DNA from: RGIG464 sp045599585
GTDB taxonomy: Bacteria; Myxococcota_A; Bradymonadia; UBA4248
Direction: 5' to 3'
NCBI GenBank assembly: GCA_045599585.1
Contig: JAZRWH010000003.1
Location: forward strand, 1-64,000
DNA: 64,000 nt
Notes under the pieces: model-generated
Seen by the model: the letters and a program-made list of their open reading frames with translations, nothing else
The model's database searches: none
Told to the model about the DNA's origin: nothing
Part shown: in pieces, positions 51,600 to 59,790 of the stretch
Position numbering within the stretch: position 1 is the first letter of the stretch
How the letters are laid out: each line of letters opens with the position of its first letter
Position numbers and translations under genes: made by a program

Positions 51600-52349
51600 A
51601 TGAAGTCAGAGCATTGGGATGCTGTATCGGCTTTTGTTATGGGGTTGAAATCGTATTGTGAGACGTTGACACTTTTGTATCATGAGATTTTGGCGCCTTT
51701 GCAGAAGGATGCGGCGTCTTGTGATACGCCAGATTATCCTATAGAAAATGCTGTGGTTTACAATACGGCATGGGATGAGCTGAGACCTGAATCGGAGATA
51801 CGATTGATTGTGATCGGTGATAATCCAGGAAAAAAAGAACAATTGAATGCGCATCAAAAATACCTTGTTGGGCAGAGTGGTAAAGTAGCCGAACATTTTT
51901 TCGCGGCGCATCCCGAGCTTGAAATTGATTTTAGAAAGCATGTCATGATCTTGAACAAGACGCCGATTCATAGTGCTAAGACGGATCATTTGCGGAAGAT
52001 GGCCAAGGCGTCGCCGATTGCAGAAGAGCTTATCCGAGCAAGTCAAATTGTGATGGCGCGCATGACAGCGAATTTGCATCAGGCTTTGGGATGCCCTATT
52101 TGGATGGTTGGCTATGGAGGTCTTAAGTCTGGCGGTATCTTTGAGCCGTATAAAGAAACTTTGATGGCGTGCTACAAAGAACGAACGGATGCGTGGAAGA
52201 ATATTTATGTGTTTCAACATTTTTCGATGAACTGTTTTGCAAATGATCTGAAGAAGTTCACCGAAGCGCACCCCGAGATGGAATTGCAAGAAGCACTCAA
52301 GGCGTTGGGCACACAGCATTGTGAGGAATTCTTTACATTGCCGGTGTAA
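51600..52349 (+). CDS. Uracil-DNA-glycosylase-superfamily-like protein
   Basis: 249 residues, soluble. The block RLIVIGDNPGKKEQLNAHQKYLVGQSGKVAEHFF (about 78-111) resembles the family 4/5 UDG motif GExPGxxE...G.PFVGxxG, with Asn in place of the usual Pro-context residue. HVMILNKTPIHS follows as the next strand, and YVFQHFSMNCF may take the place of the C-terminal loop. The conserved active-site residues cannot be assigned securely, so DNA glycosylase activity is uncertain; a sugar- or nucleotide-binding role within the same fold is possible. The ATG at 51600 has GGGGAG ten bases upstream; a GTG one codon earlier is in frame. Confidence 0.6.
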   Translation: MKSEHWDAVSAFVMGLKSYCETLTLLYHEILAPLQKDAASCDTPDYPIENAVVYNTAWDELRPESEIRLIVIGDNPGKKEQLNAHQKYLVGQSGKVAEHFFAAHPELEIDFRKHVMILNKTPIHSAKTDHLRKMAKASPIAEELIRASQIVMARMTANLHQALGCPIWMVGYGGLKSGGIFEPYKETLMACYKERTDAWKNIYVFQHFSMNCFANDLKKFTEAHPEMELQEALKALGTQHCEEFFTLPV

Positions 52350-52376
52350 TGATATTGTTATATATTTAATACAATA

Positions 52377-52411
52377 TATTCTTCTCATACTGCTTTCGTA
52401 TGAGAAGAATA
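52377..52411. repeat. 14-bp perfect hairpin
   Basis: TATTCTTCTCATAC and GTATGAGAAGAATA with loop TGCTTTC, downstream of the UDG-like gene. It has no T run but lies where a terminator is expected. Confidence 0.6.
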
Positions 52412-52641
52412 CATGTAAGCCCGCAGTTCATATAAATTGAGTTGACTGTCTTGAATTTGCGAGACTTATGGATGCTGATATATTATAAGCCGTTCTGGCG
52501 CTGATGCCTTTGGATTTTTGGTTTGTGTTCAAAGGTGTCCCCAATGCCTGAAGATTCTCAATTGAAAGGTTAAAGAATAAGCTTAGCGAAACTGTGCTGA
52601 TGCAGTGCAGCTCGCTCTGCATCTGTAAGGTTTATCACACT

Positions 52642-53553
52642 ATGAAAAAGTATTCTGGTTTGGACAGGATTCCCAAAGGAAAAGCAGAGGGCCCAGTTGT
52701 GCCGGGGTGTATGGTCTTAGAAGGCGGTGCTTTTCGTGGACTTTATACGCAAGGCGCTTTAGATGCGTTGATGCTGAAGGGGATTATGCTCCAAACGACG
52801 ATTGGAGTGAGTGCGGGAGCGCTTTCAGGCATCGGCTATATGTCAAGACAGATCGGTCGTGCCGCGCGCGTCAATTTAGAGTATCGTCACGATTCTCGAT
52901 ACATTGGCTGGCGCGCACTGTTTCGCGCAAAAAGTCCATTGAATCTCGATTTTTTGTTTAAAGATTATGAAGAGATAGAACCGTTAGACAAATTGCAATT
53001 TGCGGATCCAACCCGTCGTTTTGTAGTTGTCTGTTCGAATTGTCTGACGGGGGAGACCGTTTATTTTGATCGATCTAACTGCAATGATTTGTTGTTGGCT
53101 GTGAAGGCATCGGCCTCGATGCCATTTGGAACGCCAATGGTAGAAGTAGAAGGCCAACCTTATCTTGACGGCGGTAGTAGTTGTAAGATCCCGTTTCAGT
53201 GGGCGCTCGATAATCATTTTGAAAAGATTGTTCTTATTAAGACACGCGAGGTCGGGTTCCGCAAAACGGTTACAGGTCGTCGTTTGGCAGCAAAGTTTTA
53301 TCGCAAGTATCCGCAATTTGCTGAGGCACTTGATCGCAGTCCATCGGATTACAACAAGTTGTGTGATGAGATTGATGCGCTTGAAGCTTCGGGGAGAATG
53401 TACGTACTGGCTCCGTCCAAACCTGTGACAGTTAGCCGTCTTGAAGGGGATGTAGAAAAACTCGGCGACCTTTATTGGTGCGGTTATAATGACGCGATGG
53501 CGCATGCTGAAGAAATACGCGTGTACTTGAATGCACCAACTCCGTCGGCGTAA
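52642..53553 (+). CDS. Patatin-like phospholipase (YjjU type)
   Basis: 303 residues. Patatin hallmarks are all present: the oxyanion loop LEGGAFRGLYTQGALDAL, the nucleophile elbow GVSAG with Ser57, and the Asp of the Ser-Asp dyad in LDGGSSCKIP (Asp176). Members are lipid acyl hydrolases acting at membranes; the YjjU group is cytoplasmic and of unclear substrate. No signal peptide or membrane helix. The ATG at 52642 is chosen because it gives the usual short N-terminus before the GGxxRG loop; a longer frame from 52594 begins in sequence without SD. Confidence 0.88.
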   Translation: MKKYSGLDRIPKGKAEGPVVPGCMVLEGGAFRGLYTQGALDALMLKGIMLQTTIGVSAGALSGIGYMSRQIGRAARVNLEYRHDSRYIGWRALFRAKSPLNLDFLFKDYEEIEPLDKLQFADPTRRFVVVCSNCLTGETVYFDRSNCNDLLLAVKASASMPFGTPMVEVEGQPYLDGGSSCKIPFQWALDNHFEKIVLIKTREVGFRKTVTGRRLAAKFYRKYPQFAEALDRSPSDYNKLCDEIDALEASGRMYVLAPSKPVTVSRLEGDVEKLGDLYWCGYNDAMAHAEEIRVYLNAPTPSA

Positions 53554-53760
53554 CGTGTTGTGAATAGAACGTCGATGGCGATAAGCTTGCGTCGATTGGT
53601 TCTGTAAATAAAAGCGGATTAGGGCGTATCTGGAACGATTGCGGGACGGAGCCGAAACTTTGTTATCGAAATCAACGTCATGAAATGTCATCGATTTTAA
53701 TAAAATTGAAAAAAGTGTTTGGCAGAATTGCGAATTGCGAGTAGAAGGCGCGCCGCCTGA

Positions 53761-54145
53761 AGATGGCCATGTGGTCGCTGCGTGCACATTTCGGTGTGTG
53801 CGGAGAGGAAAGTCCGGGCTCCACGAGGGAGAATGATCGCTAACGACGACCGAGGGTGACCTCCGGGACAGTACCACAGAAAACAAACCGCCTCACACCC
53901 GTAAGGGCTGGGGTAAGGATGAAACGGCGAGGTAAGAGCTCACCGGGGCGGTGGTGACATCGCTCGCATGGCAAACCCCATTCGGAGCAAGTTCAAAACA
54001 TAGGAGCGACGGTTTCGGCCGTCCGGGCGCCTCGACCGAGTCTCCTGGGTACGAACGCTTGAGGTGGCTGGCAACAGTCATCCTGGATGAATGGCCACAC
54101 CGGCGCGCAAGCGCCGCGACAGAACCCGGCTTATCGGCCATCTTT
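53761..54145 (+). ncRNA. rnpB: RNase P RNA, bacterial class A
   Basis: The catalytic RNA that trims tRNA 5' leaders. Universal blocks are present in order: GAGGAAAGTCCGGGCTCC near the 5' side, ACAGTACCACAGAAAAC, GGTAAGGATGAAACGGCGAG, then the 3' block GACAGAACCCGGCTTATCGG. The 5' and 3' ends pair (AAGATGGCC with GGCCATCTT) as helix P1. It is about 385 nt, the normal size. An 82-residue open frame on the opposite strand is a shadow. Confidence 0.96.
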
Positions 54146-54160
54146 AGGCTCTGTATTTGA

Positions 54161-54193
54161 GTCGCTGTAGCTTCGGCTTCAGCGGCTTTTTTT
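54161..54193 (+). terminator. Terminator of rnpB
   Basis: GTCGCTGTAGC-ttcg-GCTTCAGCGGC, a stem closed by a stable C(UUCG)G tetraloop, followed by seven T. Confidence 0.9.
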
Positions 54194-54636
54194 GTATCTG
54201 CGCTTTGCTTTTGTGCTGCATCGAATCAATGTTGCACGTTCGGGTGGGGGATGTGTCCCCCTGAGCGTCTATCTTCTTCGACAAAGTCGCTGCTTCTTTT
54301 CATTCAAGATTGCATCAATCATTCGCTCTAGGATTTTCTCCTCGCACCGAACGCGTTTGACAGCAGCTTCCTTTGTCTACGAAGATACGTCGCTACCCCC
54401 TCTAAGCCTTACGAAGTGTCCCTCGCTTTGACATCCTTTAAGCTCGAAAATCAAAAGTCAAACACTGCCTAAAACTCAAACTAGCGTTTCTTTGGGGCAA
54501 AACAGGCCCTTACAGCGCTGTGTTTCAAAAGTATGTCCTAAGGTCGAAAAATAAAGACTGTAAAAATTAGGACTAATTTTGAGCAAAATGTGGTAAATGC
54601 GCGCGTCTTTTTTGAGGGCTAAGGAGGCCCACATTT
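54194..54636. other. Intergenic region before gyrA
   Basis: No gene. It holds composite element copy 7 and about 230 bp of gyrA leader ending in the SD AAGGAGG. No promoter boxes were clear. Confidence 0.5.
54246..54402 (+). repeat. Composite GC-hairpin element, copy 7 (long form)
   Basis: GGGGGATGTGTCCCCC, TGAGCGTCTATCTTC, TTCGACAAAG paired with CTTTGTC-taCGAA further on, about 90 nt of insert, then GAAGATACGTCGCTACCCCC. Confidence 0.82.
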
Positions 54637-57210
54637 ATGGCAGATGAAATAAATGATAATAAGAACCTTGAGAACAATCAGGGCGAGATAGATGTCGTTA
54701 ATATCGACGACGAACTAAAAAGTTGTTACCTAGCCTACGCAATGAGCGTCATCGTAGGTCGAGCTCTTCCAGACGTACGTGACGGGCTTAAGCCAGTGCA
54801 TCGTCGTATTTTATATGCAATGAGCAAGATCCGTGGTTGTGATACGAAGACGGTTAAATGTGCACGTATTGTCGGTGACGTCATTGGTAAGTATCATCCG
54901 CATGGTGACTCTGCGGCATACGACGCGCTAGTTCGTTTGGCGCAGCCATTTAATATGCGCTATGTGTTGGCTGATGGTCAGGGTAACTTCGGTACCATTG
55001 ACGGCGATCCGGCCGCTGCTCAACGTTATACTGAGGCGAAGCTTTCGAAGCTTTCTTCTACGGACGTTCTCTGCGATCTCGACAAGGATACAGTCGATTT
55101 CATGCCAAACTTCGATGGTTCTGAAATCGAACCGATGGTTCTGCCAACGCGTATTCCGCTTTTGCTCGTCAACGGTTCTAATGGTATCGCCGTTGGTATG
55201 GCAACCAACATTCCGCCGCACAATCTCGGTGAGATCATCGATGGTATGATTCATTTGATGAAACACCCCGATGCGACGACGCGTGATCTCATGCAGTACA
55301 TCAAAGGCCCTGATTTTCCGACATACGGATATATCGTCGGTCGCAAGCCAATTTACGAAGCTTATGAAACAGGTCAGGGCAAAGTTCGCGTTCGCGCACG
55401 CGTACACGAAGAAAAAGTGCATGGTCACGATGCACTCATTGTCACAGAAGTGCCTTATCAGGTTAATAAATCTCGCATGATCCAAAAGATCGCGCAGCTC
55501 GTTACCGAAAAACGCATCGAAGGCATTCATGATCTGCGCGATGAATCTGGTAAAGACGGTATCCGTGTCGTCATTGAAATTAAAAAGGATTATCCACCTC
55601 AGGTCGTCTTAAATCACCTGTACAAATTGACGGAACTTCAGACAACGTTCGGTATTATTATGTTGGCCGTTGTCAACAATAAACCTGAGATCTTGACACT
55701 TAAACAAGTTCTCTCTCATTTCATTGAGTTCCGTCGTGACGTCGTTGTTCGACGTACAATCTTCTTGCTCAAACAGGCTCGTGAACGCGCTCACATTTTG
55801 GAAGGCTTCAAAAAAGCCCTCGATAATCTTGATGAAGTTATTACGATCATTCGTGAGAGCCAAACAGCAGTTGAAGCTTCTACGCGCCTTATCGAGCGCT
55901 TTGAATTCACTGAGATTCAAACAAAGGCGATCCTTGAACTGCGTTTGCAGCGTCTCACAGGCTTGGAACGCGATAAGATTCTCGATGAATTGGCCGAAAA
56001 ACTTCGATTGATCGGCGAATACGAAGCAATCTTGAGCTCTAAAGAGCGCATCGATCAGTGCATTATCGACGAGATCATCCCTATGAAAGAAAAATATGCG
56101 GATGATCGCCGTACCGAGATCATTGATGCAACTGAAGATGATGAGATCGAAGACGAAGATCTCATCGTCGAAGAATCCGTCATGGTGATGCGTACTAAAC
56201 AGAATTATGTCAAACGTCTGCCTTTAAGTGAGTATCAGGCTCAAAATCGCGGCGGCCGTGGCAAAAAAGGTATCGCAACAAAAGACGATGATTACGTGCT
56301 CGATTTGTTCGCTTCATCGACGCATCAACGCATTCTCATCTTTACTAGCTTGGGGCGCGTTTTCCAGCTTAAAGCTTATGAACTTCCTCAGGGTAACCGT
56401 AATTCAAAAGGTCGTCCGATCATCAATATGTTGCCAAAGCTTGAACCGGGTGAAGACGTTGAAACGATTCTTCCGCTTCCTACCGATCATTTGGATGATC
56501 GTTACGTCGTTATGGTCACGCGTGAAGCTGTCATCAAAAAGACGAGTTTGCTCGCTTTCGAACACATTAATAAAAACGGTCTTCGTGCAATCAATTTCCG
56601 TGAAGGTGACAAGCTTATTAGCGCTCGTATCGCGACAGACAACGATTCCATTATGCTCATGTCAAAATTTGGTATGAGCTGTCGATTCCCGTCGACAGAT
56701 ATTCGACCCATGGGCCGTACTGCTGTCGGTGTGCGCGGCATGAAGTTTAAAAAGGAAAATGACGAAGTCATTGGCATGGAGATCGTCGATGATCCGAATG
56801 GCATGCTCCTTTGCGTCACGGAAAATGGCTACGGCAAACGTACGCCCATCAGCGACTACCGCCTCCAGTCTCGTGCCGGTTCTGGTATTCAGGCGATTAA
56901 TACGGGTGAACGTAACGGTTGTGTCGTTGCTGCAATGCTCGTATATGAAGATGCTCATATCTTGCTCGCTACTGACACGGGCACAATCATTCGTACGCGC
57001 GTTAGCGAAATTCGCGAAACAGGACGTACGGCTGCTGGTGTTAAAATCATGAAGACGGGTGAAAATGAACACGTCGTTGCTGTTGCTCGTATCGAAGGCG
57101 ATGATGACGATAATGAACTGACACCAGTTCCTGTCGACGAAAATGCTGATATTCAGGAATCTGAAGTCGAATCAGTTCCTTCTGAAGACGGAGAGAATGA
57201 TGACCAGTAA
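54637..57210 (+). CDS. gyrA: DNA gyrase subunit A
   Basis: 857 residues. GyrA carries the breakage-reunion activity of gyrase. The active-site Tyr is Y131 in AAQRYTEAKLS. The quinolone-resistance region reads HPHGDSAAYDALVRLAQ with Ser92 and Asp96, the sensitive wild-type pattern. The C-terminal pinwheel contains the GyrA box QNRGGRGKKG (from Q536), which separates it from ParC, and the tail is very acidic (EGDDDDNELTPVPVDENADIQ). The SD AAGGAGG is near optimal. The 3' end overlaps the VanW-family gene, so that lipoprotein is translationally coupled to gyrase. Confidence 0.97.
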   Translation: MADEINDNKNLENNQGEIDVVNIDDELKSCYLAYAMSVIVGRALPDVRDGLKPVHRRILYAMSKIRGCDTKTVKCARIVGDVIGKYHPHGDSAAYDALVRLAQPFNMRYVLADGQGNFGTIDGDPAAAQRYTEAKLSKLSSTDVLCDLDKDTVDFMPNFDGSEIEPMVLPTRIPLLLVNGSNGIAVGMATNIPPHNLGEIIDGMIHLMKHPDATTRDLMQYIKGPDFPTYGYIVGRKPIYEAYETGQGKVRVRARVHEEKVHGHDALIVTEVPYQVNKSRMIQKIAQLVTEKRIEGIHDLRDESGKDGIRVVIEIKKDYPPQVVLNHLYKLTELQTTFGIIMLAVVNNKPEILTLKQVLSHFIEFRRDVVVRRTIFLLKQARERAHILEGFKKALDNLDEVITIIRESQTAVEASTRLIERFEFTEIQTKAILELRLQRLTGLERDKILDELAEKLRLIGEYEAILSSKERIDQCIIDEIIPMKEKYADDRRTEIIDATEDDEIEDEDLIVEESVMVMRTKQNYVKRLPLSEYQAQNRGGRGKKGIATKDDDYVLDLFASSTHQRILIFTSLGRVFQLKAYELPQGNRNSKGRPIINMLPKLEPGEDVETILPLPTDHLDDRYVVMVTREAVIKKTSLLAFEHINKNGLRAINFREGDKLISARIATDNDSIMLMSKFGMSCRFPSTDIRPMGRTAVGVRGMKFKKENDEVIGMEIVDDPNGMLLCVTENGYGKRTPISDYRLQSRAGSGIQAINTGERNGCVVAAMLVYEDAHILLATDTGTIIRTRVSEIRETGRTAAGVKIMKTGENEHVVAVARIEGDDDDNELTPVPVDENADIQESEVESVPSEDGENDDQ

Positions 57211-58597
57211 TCGGTCATTAAATCTTATGATCCAGGCGCAGAAAACGTTGCGCCGTCTGGGGCACGCTGGAATCAGGGTTGCCCCCTTCGCGCTTGTGAT
57301 GGGGCTCGTGTGCGCTTGTGATCAAGTCGAACAAGAAAAATCATCGTATGACCTCGATTTTTCAAAAGTATCGGAGGCAGACAATGACGTCATTCACGAA
57401 TCTCATACGGAGCACGAAACGAGTGACGCTGAATCTTTCGCTTCGACAGACGAAACTTCTCAGCTCAAATGCACTTTCGAAGCGCCACGCGTGATTGAAG
57501 TCATCAATCCCGTCAGTGTATCAAATTATGCTCTGGATACGCTCGGAGTTCAAACGGCTGTTTCACCAGACGATGCTTGTATTACTCAACTGCTCAATGA
57601 CGGTGCTCAGATCCTTTACCGCGATGAATCGCGAGCGTTCGCTTTCTATGCCAATCGCTTCGAATCTATGCTCTACGATTTTTCGGCACGCATTGACGTT
57701 GATGCCATCGAAGGGCGTTACGATTTTGAAGCTAAGCGTCTCGTGCCAGGGATCGATGGACAAAAAGTTGATCACGCTGCAACGCGTAACGCCTTTTTTG
57801 AAGCTGTAAAATCGGGCGCTCCTGCTTTCGAAATCGCTATTCAAACGACGCACGCTCTTTCTCATGACGTGTCCGCTTACGCGGGGTTTGAACCGAAGTA
57901 TCGAATTGGACACTACGCAACTCATTTCTCACGCGCAAAGAATCGTACGATCAATGTAAAACTTGCAGCATCTGCAATGAACGGTATCTTTCTCGTTCCA
58001 GGAGCTGAGTTCTCATATAATGATTGGGTAGGGGAGCGTAGCGAGGCACGAGGTTTTAAAGAAGCCCCCGTCATTGAACAGGGACAGCTCGTCGAAGGAC
58101 TCGGCGGCGGTGCTTGCCAGGTTTCCTCAACCATCCATGCAGCCGCTCTACTCGCTGGACTTGGTATCGAAGAACGATACAACCATTCCCTGCCGTCTAG
58201 TTATATTCCAACGGGTATGGATGCCGTCGTCAGTTATCCTATCCTCGATCTGCGCGTAAAAAATACTTTGTCTTCTCCCGTTGTTCTTAAAGTTACAACG
58301 CAGGATGATGTGTTGACGGCTGAACTCTATTCAAACGAACAACGTTCTGATCGTGTTCTCTTCAGAAAAGAAGTTGTGGAAGAAATTCCCTTCAAAGAAA
58401 CGATTACCGTCGATCCAACCTATGAGCCCGGGACGATCAAGATTCGTAAACGTGGTAAAGTAGGTTACCGTGTTCAGCGCGGCCGTATTTTCTGGAAAGA
58501 TGGCAAAGAAACTTTTGAAAAACTTAATGCCGATGTTTATCAATCTCAGCCGCAGCAAACGAGTATCGCGTACGATGTCGTCTATCCTCAGCCGTGA
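57200..58597 (+). CDS. VanW-family lipoprotein
   Basis: 465 residues. The N-terminal signal ends in ALVMGLVCAC with a lipid-attachable Cys followed by Asp. The C-terminal half carries the VanW block: NGIFLVPGAEFSYNDWVGER, then GGGACQVSSTIHAAALLAGL and SLPSSYIPTGMDAVVSYP, followed by a G5/beta tail (EPGTIKIRKRGKVGYRVQRG). VanW proteins often act at the cell wall, but their reaction is not established here. The region around 200-290 (AATRNAFFEAVKSGAPAFEIAIQTTHALS) matches the peptidoglycan-binding domain often linked to VanW. Start: ATG 57200 (or 57197) inside the gyrA end, with GGAG six bases upstream. Confidence 0.85.
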   Translation: MTSNRSLNLMIQAQKTLRRLGHAGIRVAPFALVMGLVCACDQVEQEKSSYDLDFSKVSEADNDVIHESHTEHETSDAESFASTDETSQLKCTFEAPRVIEVINPVSVSNYALDTLGVQTAVSPDDACITQLLNDGAQILYRDESRAFAFYANRFESMLYDFSARIDVDAIEGRYDFEAKRLVPGIDGQKVDHAATRNAFFEAVKSGAPAFEIAIQTTHALSHDVSAYAGFEPKYRIGHYATHFSRAKNRTINVKLAASAMNGIFLVPGAEFSYNDWVGERSEARGFKEAPVIEQGQLVEGLGGGACQVSSTIHAAALLAGLGIEERYNHSLPSSYIPTGMDAVVSYPILDLRVKNTLSSPVVLKVTTQDDVLTAELYSNEQRSDRVLFRKEVVEEIPFKETITVDPTYEPGTIKIRKRGKVGYRVQRGRIFWKDGKETFEKLNADVYQSQPQQTSIAYDVVYPQP

Positions 58598-58720
58598 TCT
58601 CAGACTTTCTGCTGGGGGCTTTTTCTGGATAGAATCAAGATTAAGTCTAAATTGCTCATGAGTCATATTTGACCCAATGAAAGAATACTTCGATGTTGCG
58701 TAAACGAAGGAGCTAAAATA

Positions 58721-59386
58721 ATGATAGATATGCCCGATAACAAAAAAGTTCTCATTGCGCCGAGTTTATTGTCCGCCGATTTCGCTAAACTCGGTGAAGA
58801 AGTTCAAGCGCTCGAAAAAGCTGGTGCGGATTGGCTTCATTTTGATGTTATGGATGGTCGTTTTGTTCCCAATATGTCCATCGGTATTCCTGTCCTTGAG
58901 TGCCTCCGCAAAGTGACGCGCCTCCCAATCGACGTGCACCTCATGATTGTTGAACCCGACAGTATGATTGATGCCTTCGCTAAGGCTGGTGCTGATACGC
59001 TTTGTGTCCAGATCGAAGCTTGCACACATCTTCATCGTACCATCGCACATATTCACCAGGTCGGCTGTCGCGCAGGCGTCGCGCTCAATCCGCATACCCC
59101 CCTCGATGGGCTTAAATATGTGATCAATGATCTCGATTTTGTCCTTGTGATGAGCGTGAATCCTGGATTTGGCGGTCAGAGCTACATTCCTGCATGCACA
59201 CAAAAAATTGCAGAACTTCATGCGCTCTATCCTAACCTCTTGATCGAAGTTGACGGCGGCATCAAAGCTTCGACGATTTCTGCTGCCGCCAAAGCTGGGG
59301 CCAGTGTTTTTGTTTCGGGCTCCGGTATTTTTTCTAAATCCGATTATGCTCAGGCTATTTCGGAGCTTCGATCTTTGGCACATTAA
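58721..59386 (+). CDS. rpe: Ribulose-phosphate 3-epimerase
   Basis: 221 residues, a TIM barrel that interconverts ribulose 5-phosphate and xylulose 5-phosphate in the pentose phosphate pathway. Conserved blocks: IAPSLLSADFAKLGEEV, WLHFDVMDGRFVPNMSIG with metal-binding His and Asp, VDVHLM-type VHLMIVEP, ALNPHTPLDGLKYVI, VLVMSVNPGFGGQSYI, and EVDGGIKASTISAAAKAGASVFVSGSGIF. The first ATG in frame (58721) is used; a second ATG lies three codons later (58730). No partner of the pathway is nearby. Confidence 0.96.
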   Translation: MIDMPDNKKVLIAPSLLSADFAKLGEEVQALEKAGADWLHFDVMDGRFVPNMSIGIPVLECLRKVTRLPIDVHLMIVEPDSMIDAFAKAGADTLCVQIEACTHLHRTIAHIHQVGCRAGVALNPHTPLDGLKYVINDLDFVLVMSVNPGFGGQSYIPACTQKIAELHALYPNLLIEVDGGIKASTISAAAKAGASVFVSGSGIFSKSDYAQAISELRSLAH

Positions 59387-59790
59387 ACTTTGGCCGGTCT
59401 TTTCGGGCGAGCCTTGCTCTCCCAATACGCCCGGCCCGGCGGCTTTTCGGGCTTTTGCCCTCAATACGCCGCCGTTAAGCGTCTGGATTCGTTCAGTAAA
59501 AATTGTGCTGATTACAGGCTTTGATTGCATCATCAGCGTGCAAAAAAGATACATGATTTCATAAATCAGGTCGTCGTTTGCGCTTTTTTAGCGCAAAATG
59601 AAATGGGCTTGCTTTCATCAAGGTGACTCTCTCTATGGGTTCCAGCTTAAATCTGTGTGGTAACTCTTGTGGCTCTCTCTTGACGAATGCTTCATTAACA
59701 TATAAATGCAAATGCCCCCTTTTTGTGGGGCATGGGTATGCACTCAAGTGAGTGTGAACGTTTTTCAATTTAAACGTATTAGGCAAAAAC
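59387..59790. other. Long structured leader before the TPR protein gene
   Basis: No gene. It contains the two GC hairpins at 59392-59474, then smaller ones (GCGC-TTTTTTA-GCGC near 59580, GCCCC-ctttttgt-GGGGC near 59715, CACTCA-AG-TGAGTG near 59741). Such a chain of hairpins may regulate the following GTG-started gene. Confidence 0.5.
59392..59474 (+). repeat. Two GC hairpins of the bulged family
   Basis: GGCCGG...AATACG-CCCGGCC and CGGCGGC-TTTTCGGGC-tttt-GCCCTCAATA-C-G-CCGCCG. The left TAT is lost in both, but the ATACG right side is kept. Confidence 0.5.

Noticed and set aside
53893..54141. 82-codon minus-strand frame
   Set aside because: Lies inside RNase P RNA.
5619..54402. Composite elements as integron attC sites
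   Set aside because: Length range and folded shape are similar, but the RYYYAAC/GTTRRRY boxes are absent, sites are not arranged one per cassette, and no integrase is in view.
12394..54402. Composite elements as one riboswitch class
   Set aside because: They precede or follow unrelated genes (hydE, preT, codA, gyrA, purU) in both orientations and at variable distance, so a shared ligand is unlikely.
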